IMG/VR virus record: IMGVR_UViG_3300021091_000001
Coordinates: 62,001 to 126,000 of that record
Reading direction: 5' to 3' (one strand)
DNA: 64,000 nucleotides
Source: a virus
Shown: in pieces, positions 1 through 8,403 of the stretch
Layout: every line of letters starts with the position of its first letter
Position numbering within the stretch: position 1 is the stretch's first letter
Made by a program: the position numbers and the translations under genes
Notes under the pieces: model-generated
Databases searched by the model: none
What the model was told of the DNA's origin: nothing
Seen by the model: the letters and a program-made list of their open reading frames with translations, nothing else

Positions 1-52
1 AAGCCATACCAACCTAAGTGACTGGGCAATGCGCTTAGTGGCACTGTTAATT

Positions 53-247
53 TTATTTGAAGTAGAACGAATCTTTGTTATAGCGTTCAAAGTCTTTAAT
101 GGCATTAGAGCCATACTCGTATTCTTTGACCGCTTTATTTGCCATTCCAAAGATTCCTAATATTAATGTTGAAAGTATAGTTATTGTAAGCATGATGTAT
201 ATAGTATCATCTTGATTCATTTTTTTATTTGCAGTTTTTTCAAACAT
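53..247 (-). CDS. small single-pass membrane protein, doubtful
   Basis: A 64-residue reading frame with one strong hydrophobic segment (about residues 17-38) and a charged C-terminal tail. It is divergent from the rightward genes that start at 284, and only 36 nt separate them. No ribosome binding site is visible before the ATG, and the family is not recognised. It is kept because the composition is membrane-like and no other gene covers the stretch; it could be spurious. Confidence 0.35.
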   Translation of the reverse strand: MFEKTANKKMNQDDTIYIMLTITILSTLILGIFGMANKAVKEYEYGSNAIKDFERYNKDSFYFK

Positions 248-283
248 TGGTCACATGTGTCTAATGTTATATTAATTAAATGA

Positions 284-505
284 TTGGACAATTGCATGAC
301 AATAGACGATATTATTAGTCGACTTAGAATAAGTTCATCATTATTGGATGAAGATCTAAACAGCGATTTATATATTCGCAAACTTTTACCTCCAGCAGAA
401 ATTTGTTTAGCTGCTGCTACAGAATTAGAGCTTCTTCAAGCTCGTTGTGTAGTTTATGAGGAAACCATCCGTCGATTGACGGCCGAGCTGAACCAAGTCA
501 GATAA
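284..505 (+). CDS. hypothetical small helical protein
   Basis: 73 residues if started at TTG 284; an ATG at 296 gives MTIDDI as an alternative start. No good ribosome binding site supports either. The protein is acidic and helical, with a C-terminal heptad-like stretch (about 45-73) that may form a short coiled coil. First of a chain of small rightward genes. Function not recognised. Confidence 0.55.
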   Translation: MDNCMTIDDIISRLRISSSLLDEDLNSDLYIRKLLPPAEICLAAATELELLQARCVVYEETIRRLTAELNQVR

Positions 506-527
506 ACAAACAACAAAAAGGAAAACA

Positions 528-719
528 ATGAAACCCGTTAAAATCCTTAAGTCAACTACAATCCTTGCAGCCTTTACTGGTTTGATTTTGAGTATATCTC
601 TTTTCTTCAGCGGTGATACCAACGAAGATAAGCTTAATGGCATTTATGTTGGTATTTGGGTACCATCAATTCTTGCTCTTGGCACTTTCATGCTTGCATT
701 AAAAGATAGGGACTGGTGA
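528..719 (+). CDS. small two-pass membrane protein
   Basis: 63 residues with hydrophobic segments at about 9-27 and 40-57 separated by a short acidic loop, so probably a two-helix inner-membrane protein. A purine-rich AAAGGAAAA ribosome binding site precedes the ATG. Its stop overlaps the GTG start of the next gene, suggesting coupled translation. No family recognised. Confidence 0.65.
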   Translation: MKPVKILKSTTILAAFTGLILSISLFFSGDTNEDKLNGIYVGIWVPSILALGTFMLALKDRDW

Positions 720-922
720 TTGTGTCTGAAGCAACTCTTTTCTGTTTTGGAGCGGTAATTTTTCTTATCGCTTTTACAGGAGCAATTCTATATGGTATGT
801 CCGCCACGGAGCAGCGGTTTTTAAAGGAAACAAAACCTCAGACACGTAGCACTTGGGAAGTTTCTTCCAATGGTGTTATTAATGGCTCATTTCGTTCACG
901 AAAAAAAGTAGGTCCTTCATGA
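716..922 (+). CDS. small single-pass membrane protein
   Basis: 68 residues starting at a GTG that overlaps the previous stop (GTGA). One N-terminal transmembrane helix (about 6-27) is followed by a polar, Arg/Lys-containing cytoplasmic tail. It overlaps the next gene by 4 nt. Function unknown; a small phage membrane protein in an early-type cluster. Confidence 0.6.
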   Translation: MIVSEATLFCFGAVIFLIAFTGAILYGMSATEQRFLKETKPQTRSTWEVSSNGVINGSFRSRKKVGPS

Positions 923-1110
923 CAAGCAGAGATACTCATGACATTCAAGCTTATGCCGAAGAGTCTAAGGGAGAAAACATTCAGCCAGAACTTCTTGTAC
1001 AGTTAATGATCGAATCAGAACCATGTCTTTTTTTCAACAAGTCACAGCCTATTCCAGTCACTCAAATAGATAAAAAAATTATTGAATTTGAAAATTGGGG
1101 TGAAGGGTGA
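919..1110 (+). CDS. hypothetical protein
   Basis: 63-residue acidic soluble protein in the tightly overlapping small-gene chain. Both ends overlap neighbours by 4 nt, which is the main support that it is translated. No domain recognised. Confidence 0.55.
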   Translation: MTSRDTHDIQAYAEESKGENIQPELLVQLMIESEPCLFFNKSQPIPVTQIDKKIIEFENWGEG

Positions 1111-1292
1111 CAACGACTGAATTTTTATGGTTTGCGTTTAGTTTATGCACAATGCTTGTTTTGGGCTGTCTGTTGATAAAACTGATGCTACGATCAATTA
1201 AACAACGAGTTTTAGAGTTGGAACTGAAACAGCGCAAACAGGAGCTACCTCAAATTCGACCCTTTGATAATGTGATTTGGCGTGAAGAATAA
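1107..1292 (+). CDS. small single-pass membrane protein
   Basis: 61 residues from a GTG overlapping the previous stop. A transmembrane helix spans about residues 7-29, followed by an amphipathic Lys/Glu/Arg-rich helix that may be a coiled coil. It is the last gene before the first tRNA. Function not recognised. Confidence 0.55.
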   Translation: MTTTEFLWFAFSLCTMLVLGCLLIKLMLRSIKQRVLELELKQRKQELPQIRPFDNVIWREE

Positions 1293-1314
1293 TTAGTGTC
1301 CAGATTTTAACTTA

Positions 1315-1391
<77 letters not shown>

Positions 1392-1410
1392 CAATGGAAG
1401 GTTTATAACT

Positions 1411-1671
1411 GTGTCTGTAGTGACTTTTTATCGTGTTGCTGGAAATCCAAACGTTTCTGCTCCAGCACACGTTTTTAGATCCTGTGTTGTATGTAGTAAT
1501 GAAGTTGTTTTTCTTATGACTCAAGATCAGTATGATCGTTGGCAGAAGAATAAAGAATACGTACAAGATGTTTTTTCTCATATTGAACCAGATATTCATG
1601 AGTGGATGATTTCTGGCACTCATCCTGATTGTTGGAACCAACTTATGGCACAGCACGATGCCCAGATATAA
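1411..1671 (+). CDS. small CxxC-containing phage protein
   Basis: 86 residues from GTG 1411, 19 nt after the tRNA and preceded by GGAAGG. It has a CVVC motif near residue 25 and a C-terminal GTHPDCW motif, so it may bind one metal ion with C/C/H/C ligands. The sequence resembles small conserved phage proteins, but I cannot name the family. It overlaps the next gene by 14 nt. Confidence 0.6.
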   Translation: MSVVTFYRVAGNPNVSAPAHVFRSCVVCSNEVVFLMTQDQYDRWQKNKEYVQDVFSHIEPDIHEWMISGTHPDCWNQLMAQHDAQI

Positions 1672-1861
1672 TCTTAATCAAGATGATATTAAAATACTTG
1701 TAGATTCTCTAACCGCTAATATGTTAAATTGTTCATCTACAAAACAGTGGGAACGAATCAAAAAATTAAAAGATAGACTTTCTGCAAAGGTTGAAAATTT
1801 TGAACACCCTGTTATTTATGATGATCCGCTTTGGTCTTACTATCAGAGAAAAAATTTGTGA
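1658..1861 (+). CDS. hypothetical small protein
   Basis: 67 residues, polar and helical in the first 45. The start overlaps the previous gene, and the TGA stop overlaps the ATG of a 19-codon frame (TGATG). No domain recognised. Confidence 0.55.
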   Translation: MPRYNLNQDDIKILVDSLTANMLNCSSTKQWERIKKLKDRLSAKVENFEHPVIYDDPLWSYYQRKNL

Positions 1862-1920
1862 TGTCGTATATCAACAAGTTAAAATACGGAGACATTAAAA
1901 CTTCTTACATGCCGGCTTAA
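1861..1920 (+). CDS. possible 19-residue peptide
   Basis: An ATG overlaps the previous stop codon and opens a 19-codon frame ending in TAA. The coupling makes translation plausible, but the length is within chance. It could be a leader or spacer rather than a functional peptide. Confidence 0.25.
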   Translation: MSYINKLKYGDIKTSYMPA

Positions 1921-1953
1921 TATTATTTATTTTAATTAAAATTAGGAGTTTTT

Positions 1954-2424
1954 ATGGGCATGGATGTTTATGGCCGTAAGCCTAAAAACGACCTTGGTAA
2001 GTATTTTCGAGCCAATTTATGGTATTGGCGTCCTTTGTGGATGTATGTAGAACATGCTCATCCACTTATAGCATCAAGAGTAGAAAGTCCTCAGCTTAAT
2101 GATGGATCTGGTTTAAACTCTAAAGATTCATACACTTTAGCTCGTCTTTTAAAAAAAGATATTGAATCTGGTGCACTTGAAAAGTACATTGAAGATTTTC
2201 ATTCTTATCTTAATGCTCTTCCTTTAGAAGACTGCACATATTGTGATGAAAATGGGAATCTTTCTGCGACTATTTCCTCTGGAGCAACTTCTCTTGTTCA
2301 GTGCAACACCTGTAAAGGTACCAAGAAAAGAGAGTCTATTCTCACTTGGTACCGTATGAATCTTAATCTCATGAAAGAATTTCAACAGTTTCTTGAAAAC
2401 TGTGGCGGATTTGAGATTTGGTAA
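1954..2424 (+). CDS. conserved phage protein with Zn-finger-like CxxC pairs
   Basis: 156 residues. The N-terminus MGMDVYGRKP and a following Trp-rich stretch (WYWRPLW) resemble a conserved protein found in many tailed phages, of unknown function. Two CxxC pairs (CTYC about 94-97 and CNTC about 116-119) separated by about 18 residues resemble half of a DnaJ-type zinc domain. A good ribosome binding site (TTAGGAG) precedes the ATG. It is followed by a 159-nt gap holding a possible structured RNA. Confidence 0.7.
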   Translation: MGMDVYGRKPKNDLGKYFRANLWYWRPLWMYVEHAHPLIASRVESPQLNDGSGLNSKDSYTLARLLKKDIESGALEKYIEDFHSYLNALPLEDCTYCDENGNLSATISSGATSLVQCNTCKGTKKRESILTWYRMNLNLMKEFQQFLENCGGFEIW

Positions 2425-2426
2425 GT

Positions 2427-2555
2427 TTGATGGTAGCTGGCTATGTAATCATTTATTCACCAACTTTTAAAACAAAGTTCAGAGTTAATGACGTTGCATG
2501 ACGGAACGAAGTAGTGATGTCAGTAGCCCCATATCGCTCCACTACCTACCATCAA
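2427..2555 (+). ncRNA. candidate structured RNA in intergenic gap
   Basis: The gap is closed by a perfect 10-bp inverted repeat (2427-2436 with 2546-2555). Inside it are nested complements: GGCTA 2439-2443 with TAGCC 2524-2528, AACTTT 2462-2467 with AAAGTT 2474-2479, and TGAC 2489-2492 with GTCA 2519-2522. All are compatible in one fold with two hairpins inside a closing helix. It could be a non-coding RNA or a structured 5' leader for the gene at 2584. No known family recognised. Confidence 0.4.
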
Positions 2556-2583
2556 TTTATTTTTATATTTTTATAGGAGATTT

Positions 2584-2847
2584 ATGAAACTCATCAAGCG
2601 TAATTCTACGGTTCATATTGCTTTGCAATATCTGTGCATGAAGCGAACATGGGTAACAAAAGAAAATCTTTTCGCATTATCTCCTACAAAGTATAATAAA
2701 GCCAGCGAAGCAGAAGAATCTTTGAATGAATTAGTTACAATGGGCTTTGCACGAAAAAATGATTTGTGCTATATTATTACTAATGACGGTATAAATTATT
2801 TACCTATAATTGTAAAAGAACAGAAATATATCCCTACAGGAGAATAA
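2584..2847 (+). CDS. putative winged-helix protein
   Basis: 87 residues with a pattern typical of winged-helix DNA-binding domains: helix (about 10-20), TWVTKENLF, a helix with a conserved LNELVTMGF turn, and a wing ending in ITNDGINYL. ATAGGAG lies 6 nt before the ATG. It may be a small transcriptional regulator; the fold assignment is by pattern only. Confidence 0.55.
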   Translation: MKLIKRNSTVHIALQYLCMKRTWVTKENLFALSPTKYNKASEAEESLNELVTMGFARKNDLCYIITNDGINYLPIIVKEQKYIPTGE

Positions 2848-2897
2848 TGCCAACCACATATTTTCGAATATGCACTAGCCAACTAGAAATTTTTCTA

Positions 2898-2970
2898 GGG
2901 CTAGTAGCTCAGTGGTAAGAGCAGCATCCTTATAAGATGTTGGTCGCGAGTTCAATTCTCGCTTAGCCCA
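2898..2970 (+). tRNA. tRNA-Ile(UAU)
   Basis: Full cloverleaf. The acceptor GGGCTAG pairs with TTAGCCC (one G-U). The anticodon stem GCATC/GATGT encloses CTTATAA, giving anticodon TAT, which reads AUA. The T-arm GCGAG/CTCGC has a standard TTCAATT loop, and CCA is not encoded. It would supply AUA decoding for this AT-rich genome. Confidence 0.92.
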
Positions 2971-3011
2971 CTCTTGTACAAAAAACAGACCTTTAAAAGA
3001 TAGGAATATTC

Positions 3012-3686
3012 ATGCCCTCCTATTCTGACAATGATGATGATCTTTTTGAAGAATCCACAAATTCTTCGACCGATTCATCTTCATTTCATGATTTATTTGC
3101 TCACTCCAATTACTCTTCTGATACTTTTTCTAATTCTTTTGTAGAATCCACAAAAGATATACTTTCACCCAAGTCTATTGACTCTGATCAATTTCGTTAT
3201 CGTACCGGTATCGTTACTTCTTTCTATGAAGTTTGCAATCGGTTTTCGTTCGCAAATGATAATTTTTTAAGAGTTGAGTATGATTATCTCAACTCTATTT
3301 CTAACAATCATTTTAGCAAATTGCTTTATTTTGCTTTCTTAGAAGAAAGTATTATCAAACGCTTTTCTATTCAGAACTTTTTACGTGTTGTTATTGAAAC
3401 TGATAATAGCAAAGTATTTAAAGAAGCAGCAGAGCAACTTAAAATAAATGTCGATGACTTTTTTATTAGAGTTTATTTTGGTTCTATTTATAAACTTCTT
3501 AATCACGCAATAGACCGAAATATTGCTATATATGAAAAGCTTTGTACAGAACTTCAGAGACCACCAATGCAAGCTATTCTTGATAAGAATTATGATTCAC
3601 TAGATATTACTTTTGAATCACCTTCTTCTTATATTTTGAGAAGCTTTGATTCTATTAAAGAGTCTCTTGGTTTTAAAACTTTCTAG
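3012..3686 (+). CDS. helical protein at head of ubiquitin-like module
   Basis: 224 residues. Residues 1-60 are Ser/Asp/Asn-rich, acidic and probably disordered; the rest is helix-rich and aromatic. No enzyme motif is seen. It is the first gene of the continuous rightward block carrying the E2-like, JAMM, E1 and Ubl genes. Prokaryotic E2-family-D neighbourhoods are described as including a rapidly diverging alpha-helical protein; this gene could be that component, but only by position. Confidence 0.6.
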   Translation: MPSYSDNDDDLFEESTNSSTDSSSFHDLFAHSNYSSDTFSNSFVESTKDILSPKSIDSDQFRYRTGIVTSFYEVCNRFSFANDNFLRVEYDYLNSISNNHFSKLLYFAFLEESIIKRFSIQNFLRVVIETDNSKVFKEAAEQLKINVDDFFIRVYFGSIYKLLNHAIDRNIAIYEKLCTELQRPPMQAILDKNYDSLDITFESPSSYILRSFDSIKESLGFKTF

Positions 3687-3698
3687 GAGGAGATATAA

Positions 3699-4094
3699 TT
3701 GTATCCTGAAAAGATTCCCAATTCTTTGACACCTTTGAATACTTTCAAGTTCAACTTGGAATCTTCACGTGATGTTAAAAAACAACTAGAGTCTCAAATC
3801 GCAAGTCTCGATGAACGTATTGAAAAGATCGTTGATCATTTTACAATCCAAGACATGCCGATTATACGTTTTATTCTTAATGTTTCTGAAGAACGTGAAG
3901 AACTTAAAAAAGTTTCTAGGGCATTGGATAGAATAGCAGATCTTATTCACGTTAAAAATGAACTACTTCCAAAACTAGAGGTAATCAAAATAGCGGAAAA
4001 AGATCCCAATTGGTTTGCATGGACTTTTGGTGATTTTGATTCTGATATTGATTCTGAATTACAAAACTTTACGGACGGAAATTTTGATGACTGA
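3699..4094 (+). CDS. coiled-coil protein
   Basis: 131 residues started at TTG 3699, justified by a very strong AGGAGGAG sequence 7 nt upstream. Residues 20-105 are a long charged helix with heptad character, followed by an acidic tail. It overlaps the next start by 8 nt (ATGACTGA). Function unknown; the position suggests a partner of the E2-like protein downstream. Confidence 0.6.
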   Translation: MYPEKIPNSLTPLNTFKFNLESSRDVKKQLESQIASLDERIEKIVDHFTIQDMPIIRFILNVSEEREELKKVSRALDRIADLIHVKNELLPKLEVIKIAEKDPNWFAWTFGDFDSDIDSELQNFTDGNFDD

Positions 4095-5907
4095 TAATTT
4101 TAATTATACTCTTCTTTCTAAAGAAGACGGCACTTATGCTCTTCGGTCTGTTGTAACTTCTTTTGGCCTTGACCATGTGACTGACAAAGATATTGTATCT
4201 TTTTATACTACTTTTTCTCAATATGCTTCTTTTGACACTGGTCTTTTGCCTTTAGATGGTACTGGCATTCTTGCCATTCGCAATGCTGGTCCACATACTC
4301 AAGTTGTTGCTCAACATGCTCCTGGATTGTATTATATAAATTGGGGTAGTTTTGAAGGCGACAAGCAAGCTAAGGCATACTATGTCGCTCAACCTTATCG
4401 CATAATTATTGGCGACTTTAGAGATGGTAATCTTTTAGGCGCTAGAATGTTTTATTCTCCTGTGCCAATCACCTCTCCTCAAAATCAGCTCTATCATGTT
4501 AACCTTCCCAATATTAATTGCAAAGGTTATCGCGGCAATGCTGTAGGCTGGATTTGTCTTTATCATAAAGATGATTGGTCTCATCTTCCATTTAACGAAA
4601 AAGTATCACGTTTCATTGAACGTTGTTCTGGCGTAGAAACATACAACGATGCAAATATGAACGAGACAGATGGTCCTCGTTTCTATGATTCTTGCGGATA
4701 TCCTTCTTATATTACTGATCCCGTTCTTTGGCAAAAGAAGTCAGAGGAAGAGGGATATCAATGGACTTTAGATTCTTCTGTTTGGATTCCAGTAAAAGTT
4801 ACTGGAATTGATAATCAGGGTTGCCATAATCCCAAAGGTGAATTACTCACTTTGGGAATGGCTATCTTGGGAAACTATCAAGCTTATTATACAGATACTG
4901 AAATCCCCAAGATGTACAATATTGTTTCTCGTCTTGATTTTACTGTTAAGAACGACAACATAGCTGACTTCTTTAAAAAGTCATTTGCTTCTGCTCCCTC
5001 TATTTGGTCTCACACCCCTAAAGATAATCCTTATGCTTTCACTGTAGAATCTAGAATCAATAATTCTTCAGAAACCCTTCAGTTGAATTTTAATTCTGAT
5101 GAAGAAGATCCCCATAAGGCTGTTTGCAATAATTGTGATGAGGTCTTTGACTATGAAGTAGCTACTATCGATGCGTACGATGAAACTATTTGTCCTAGTT
5201 GCATTAATGATCGTTATGTATACGTAGAATCTGTAGGTAAATATTTTCATTGTGAAGATGAAGATCTTTATTATTCAGAACATGATGATAACTACTACCA
5301 TTCTAAGCACGATGTTTGTTTTCATTGTCCAAATTGTATGGTCACTTATGGTTATTCAGGTACCAGTGAAAAAGCCGTTGAGTATATTCACAATTTAACT
5401 CGTAAAGACAATTATTCTGAATTAATTTGCGCAGTTTGTTTTGATCGAAATATTGAAGAAAATGATCTTTCTTCTACTGAATGTGTTGTATGTAAGAAGA
5501 AAGTTATTACATCTGTTGGATGGAATGATGTTCATCCTACTGTAAGAACCATTGATCATGATGTAGATTCAAATACTTATACTTCTACTTATTCTACATT
5601 TTGTGAAAGTTGTTCTCCTAAGCACTTTGTTTGTCCTTGCGGAAAAGTTAAGTCAGACGATACTGAAGATTTTAATTCTTGTAGTTCCAGTATGATTTAT
5701 TCTGAGTTAGATGCTAATAATAAACTTGTTTTTACGGCTTCTGTTCATCAGTGCTGTGCAAGTTGTCTTTCAGCGCCTATTCTCCAAGATGGAGAACTAG
5801 TAGCTGCTTATGTCCCACCTCCAGAAGTATTTAAGCTTGTCGTCAATAATAAATTGTTTAATTCTACTGGAATTACTGTTATTCAGTCAGAAGATGGTTT
5901 ATTCTGA
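4087..5907 (+). CDS. E2-like (Prok-E2_D / PRTRC protein B-like) protein with Cys-rich tail
   Basis: 606 residues from ATG 4087, which overlaps the previous stop; an upstream in-frame ATG at 4015 would read through the earlier gene. Residues about 100-190 follow the layout of bacterial E2-like PRTRC-B proteins: a hydrophobic strand (YRIIIGDF), a second strand (RMFYSPV), then VNLPNI and a cysteine, C157, in VGWICLYHKDDW. C157 is the candidate thioester site. The C-terminal half (about 345-570) has repeated CxxC pairs (CNNC, CPSC, CPNC, CVVC, CESC, CPCG) that probably bind several zinc ions. An E3-like role for the tail is only a guess. Two further E2-like genes lie at 12813 and 13991. Confidence 0.6.
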   Translation: MTDNFNYTLLSKEDGTYALRSVVTSFGLDHVTDKDIVSFYTTFSQYASFDTGLLPLDGTGILAIRNAGPHTQVVAQHAPGLYYINWGSFEGDKQAKAYYVAQPYRIIIGDFRDGNLLGARMFYSPVPITSPQNQLYHVNLPNINCKGYRGNAVGWICLYHKDDWSHLPFNEKVSRFIERCSGVETYNDANMNETDGPRFYDSCGYPSYITDPVLWQKKSEEEGYQWTLDSSVWIPVKVTGIDNQGCHNPKGELLTLGMAILGNYQAYYTDTEIPKMYNIVSRLDFTVKNDNIADFFKKSFASAPSIWSHTPKDNPYAFTVESRINNSSETLQLNFNSDEEDPHKAVCNNCDEVFDYEVATIDAYDETICPSCINDRYVYVESVGKYFHCEDEDLYYSEHDDNYYHSKHDVCFHCPNCMVTYGYSGTSEKAVEYIHNLTRKDNYSELICAVCFDRNIEENDLSSTECVVCKKKVITSVGWNDVHPTVRTIDHDVDSNTYTSTYSTFCESCSPKHFVCPCGKVKSDDTEDFNSCSSSMIYSELDANNKLVFTASVHQCCASCLSAPILQDGELVAAYVPPPEVFKLVVNNKLFNSTGITVIQSEDGLF

Positions 5908-5930
5908 ATCAACAAAATATTGGAGATTTT

Positions 5931-7625
5931 ATGACTAATCAACAAGAAACAACAAACGTCACCTTAAATGACCTTAATTATTTTTGGACTAAGTCTGGAG
6001 TTCCATGTTTTATGGCAACTCGAGACGATATTCAAGATGTAGTTCAGGCTCTTGGTTTTAATATTTATTATCTTATTTGCAATGTTGCGGAAGATAAAAA
6101 GAATGAAACCACAACTTATGTCAATGGTAAGAGTCAAACAACTACTTCTTATGTCACTAATATGAAGACCAAAATTGTCAAGGTTGTAAACAACTTTGTT
6201 GGTCATTCAATTACTGTTGTAGAAGATGAAGAAATTTATGATTTTACTCCAATACGTGAAATAGGCGAATATAATCTTCCTCCTATTCCTCGCGATATAG
6301 TTACTAAGCTCGATGAGTTCTTTAGACTTGTCGACGCACAGCATGGCACAGAGTCAATTGTCATATTGACCTTTGATCCTAATTTTGAAGATTCCCGTGG
6401 TTGGGGTGTTCTTGTTCCAGAACAGACAAATACTTCTGTTCACTGCAAGTACGACCCAGATAGCATTGTTGATCAAAAACCTGAGCATGTGATGATTGTT
6501 GGATCTGTTCACAGTCATCCCGGCATGCCTGCTTATGCATCTGGTACAGACCATGCTGATCAAGCAGATTTTGATGGCATTCATATTACTTATGGATGGC
6601 AGAAGTCTATTAATAACAATGCAACTCAATATCATATTGAGCTTCAAATGGCTGGATATTCTTGGACTCTTAAGCCAGATGATGTTTTTGAATCATTTGT
6701 TTACAATAAATCTCCCGATCCTCAGGTCGTAGAATGGAGCGAAAAAGTAAAAAAAGCATACCCCCCTCAGGGGGGTTCGGTTTCTCTAGTGGCTCACACA
6801 CCAGCACATTCGCTACATCAGACTCCTCCTCGGGACTTTATTCCAACTGGTATTACTAGTCCTTTATCAAAAGGAACTTCCACTTGGGAATCTACCAATT
6901 CTCCTCGTGTTTCTCAGTTTAATTCTCGTACTCAGAATTATCCTAACCCTCATGATGACGATGACCATATTGTCATAGCAGAAGTTCAAATTGAATCAGG
7001 CGGTTTTGCTTCATGTCCTTCTTGTAATTCTGAAGTGGCTTATTTTATTAATACTGTTCCATTTTACTGCGACGTTTGTGATATGCCTCTTTGTTTTCCT
7101 AATAACGCATATTCTGAGATAATTTCTTCTGCTGAAGAATATCTTAAAGAACGTAATCTTAAATCTAACTGCAATTATTATATTTGGACTAAAGATGATA
7201 ATGATGCAGATTTGTTAATGCGCATTAAAGAAAAAAATTACGTATCTGATTCTTCTGATTACATATCTTTAGACGCTCGTGTCGAAACTCTTGATGAATA
7301 TTATTACGAAGGTTTTTCTCACGAAAGATTAGTTTGTTGTGATCTTCCTATTGAAGAAATTTCTTATTGTACATGTTCTACTCCTGTTTATTATGATGAC
7401 GTCATTTCTTTTGATGTTGCTCATCCCCATAGTGTTTACGATTCAAACGATTCTTGTATAGAATGTGAATTCTATTACTCTAGGAATTGTAAGCCTTATC
7501 TACAAGCCATTGTAGATTTTGCGGCACGTGATCGTGTTATGGACGCTAAAATAACTGAGTGTGAGGACTTTATTCCGTATGAACGTTCTGCTGTCAAATA
7601 CGACTTCGACCGAGATTATTATTAA
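5931..7625 (+). CDS. JAMM/MPN (Prok-JAB) metallopeptidase with Zn-ribbon-like C-terminus
   Basis: 564 residues. A complete JAMM metal motif is present: H194-S-H196, then seven residues, S204, two residues, D207, as in deubiquitinases and bacterial JAB peptidases of Ubl operons. It would remove or process the Ubl at its C-terminal Gly. The N-terminal ~130 residues are unassigned. After about residue 275 a Pro/Ser-rich linker leads to a C-terminal half with CPSC, CDVC and CCDLP/CTC cysteine groups, probably zinc-binding. A GC hairpin and an A7 run lie at 6749-6775, exactly at the domain boundary. The E1 gene starts 20 nt downstream. Confidence 0.88.
   Translation: MTNQQETTNVTLNDLNYFWTKSGVPCFMATRDDIQDVVQALGFNIYYLICNVAEDKKNETTTYVNGKSQTTTSYVTNMKTKIVKVVNNFVGHSITVVEDEEIYDFTPIREIGEYNLPPIPRDIVTKLDEFFRLVDAQHGTESIVILTFDPNFEDSRGWGVLVPEQTNTSVHCKYDPDSIVDQKPEHVMIVGSVHSHPGMPAYASGTDHADQADFDGIHITYGWQKSINNNATQYHIELQMAGYSWTLKPDDVFESFVYNKSPDPQVVEWSEKVKKAYPPQGGSVSLVAHTPAHSLHQTPPRDFIPTGITSPLSKGTSTWESTNSPRVSQFNSRTQNYPNPHDDDDHIVIAEVQIESGGFASCPSCNSEVAYFINTVPFYCDVCDMPLCFPNNAYSEIISSAEEYLKERNLKSNCNYYIWTKDDNDADLLMRIKEKNYVSDSSDYISLDARVETLDEYYYEGFSHERLVCCDLPIEEISYCTCSTPVYYDDVISFDVAHPHSVYDSNDSCIECEFYYSRNCKPYLQAIVDFAARDRVMDAKITECEDFIPYERSAVKYDFDRDYY
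6749..6775 (+). promoter_or_regulatory. candidate -1 ribosomal frameshift signal
   Basis: Zero-frame codons GTA AAA AAA form the slippery heptamer A-AAA-AAA (6749-6755). After a 5-nt spacer comes a 6-bp all-GC hairpin, CCCCCC TCA GGGGGG (6761-6775). A -1 shift gives a 36-codon tail ending at TAG 6857-6859, so the JAMM domain would be released without the Cys-rich half. It is not proven to act. Confidence 0.45.
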
Positions 7626-7645
7626 GACAAAATATAGGAACTGTT

Positions 7646-8392
7646 ATGGAAACTAAAAGAGTTGTATTGGTTGGAGCCGGAGGCATAGGCACTTGGCTTG
7701 CTCCTGGTGTTGTTCGTTTACTTGAGTGGAAGTATCCTGGTTCTGCTTTTATTATCGTCGATGGTGACAATTTTGAGCAGAAAAATTTAGAGCGTCAGTC
7801 TTTTACACAAATGGGAAACAAGGCTTCTGTTAAAGCATTAGAACTTTCTTCTCAGTTTACAAATACTCTTGTTATTCCAGTCCCTAAATGGGTTGTTTCT
7901 GACGATCATCCAGAGACAGATGATAATTCTAACAAGATCAAAGCTTCTCAACTTCTTGTTGAAGGAGATATTGTTCTTGCTGTTGTTGACAATTTTTCTG
8001 CACGTAAAATTCTTTTTGACGCTGCATCTAAATTAGACAACGTTGATGTTTTAACTGGTGGAAATGATGACGCTTTATATGGAAGTATTTATCATTACCG
8101 TCGTAGAAATGGTATAGACATTACTTCTCATCCAGTTGAAACACACCCAGAATACCAGAATCCGCCGGATCGTAATCCCGGTGAGATGTCTTGTCAGGAG
8201 CGAGCAGAAATAGAAGGTGGCACTCAGATTCTTGCCACTAATATGGCTGTTGCTTCTTATATTCTTGGTCGAATACAACACACTATAGTGTTCGACCAAA
8301 ATCCAGAACAGTCCGAGATTTATTTTGATCTAGGGCTTGGCATGGCACAACCCTACAACCGTATGGTTGAAAACGCATCACTTAATGTATAG
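7646..8392 (+). CDS. E1-like ThiF/MoeB-family Ubl-activating enzyme
   Basis: 248 residues, the size of PRTRC-type ThiF proteins. The nucleotide-binding loop VGAGGIG (9-15) is followed by VDGDNFEQKNLERQ (38-51), matching the family D-x-D...N-L-x-R-Q signature with D39, D41, N47 and R50, and then by Lys59. C183 in EMSCQE is a candidate thioester cysteine. The enzyme would adenylate the C-terminal Gly of the Ubl encoded 12 nt downstream. It lies between the JAMM and Ubl genes, the classic arrangement for bacterial ubiquitin-like systems. Confidence 0.9.
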   Translation: METKRVVLVGAGGIGTWLAPGVVRLLEWKYPGSAFIIVDGDNFEQKNLERQSFTQMGNKASVKALELSSQFTNTLVIPVPKWVVSDDHPETDDNSNKIKASQLLVEGDIVLAVVDNFSARKILFDAASKLDNVDVLTGGNDDALYGSIYHYRRRNGIDITSHPVETHPEYQNPPDRNPGEMSCQERAEIEGGTQILATNMAVASYILGRIQHTIVFDQNPEQSEIYFDLGLGMAQPYNRMVENASLNV

Positions 8393-8403
8393 GAGAAATC
8401 AAA

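Noticed and set aside
6354-6647. Minus-strand frame inside the JAMM gene
   Set aside because: Antisense shadow of a clearly coding region with a complete JAMM motif.
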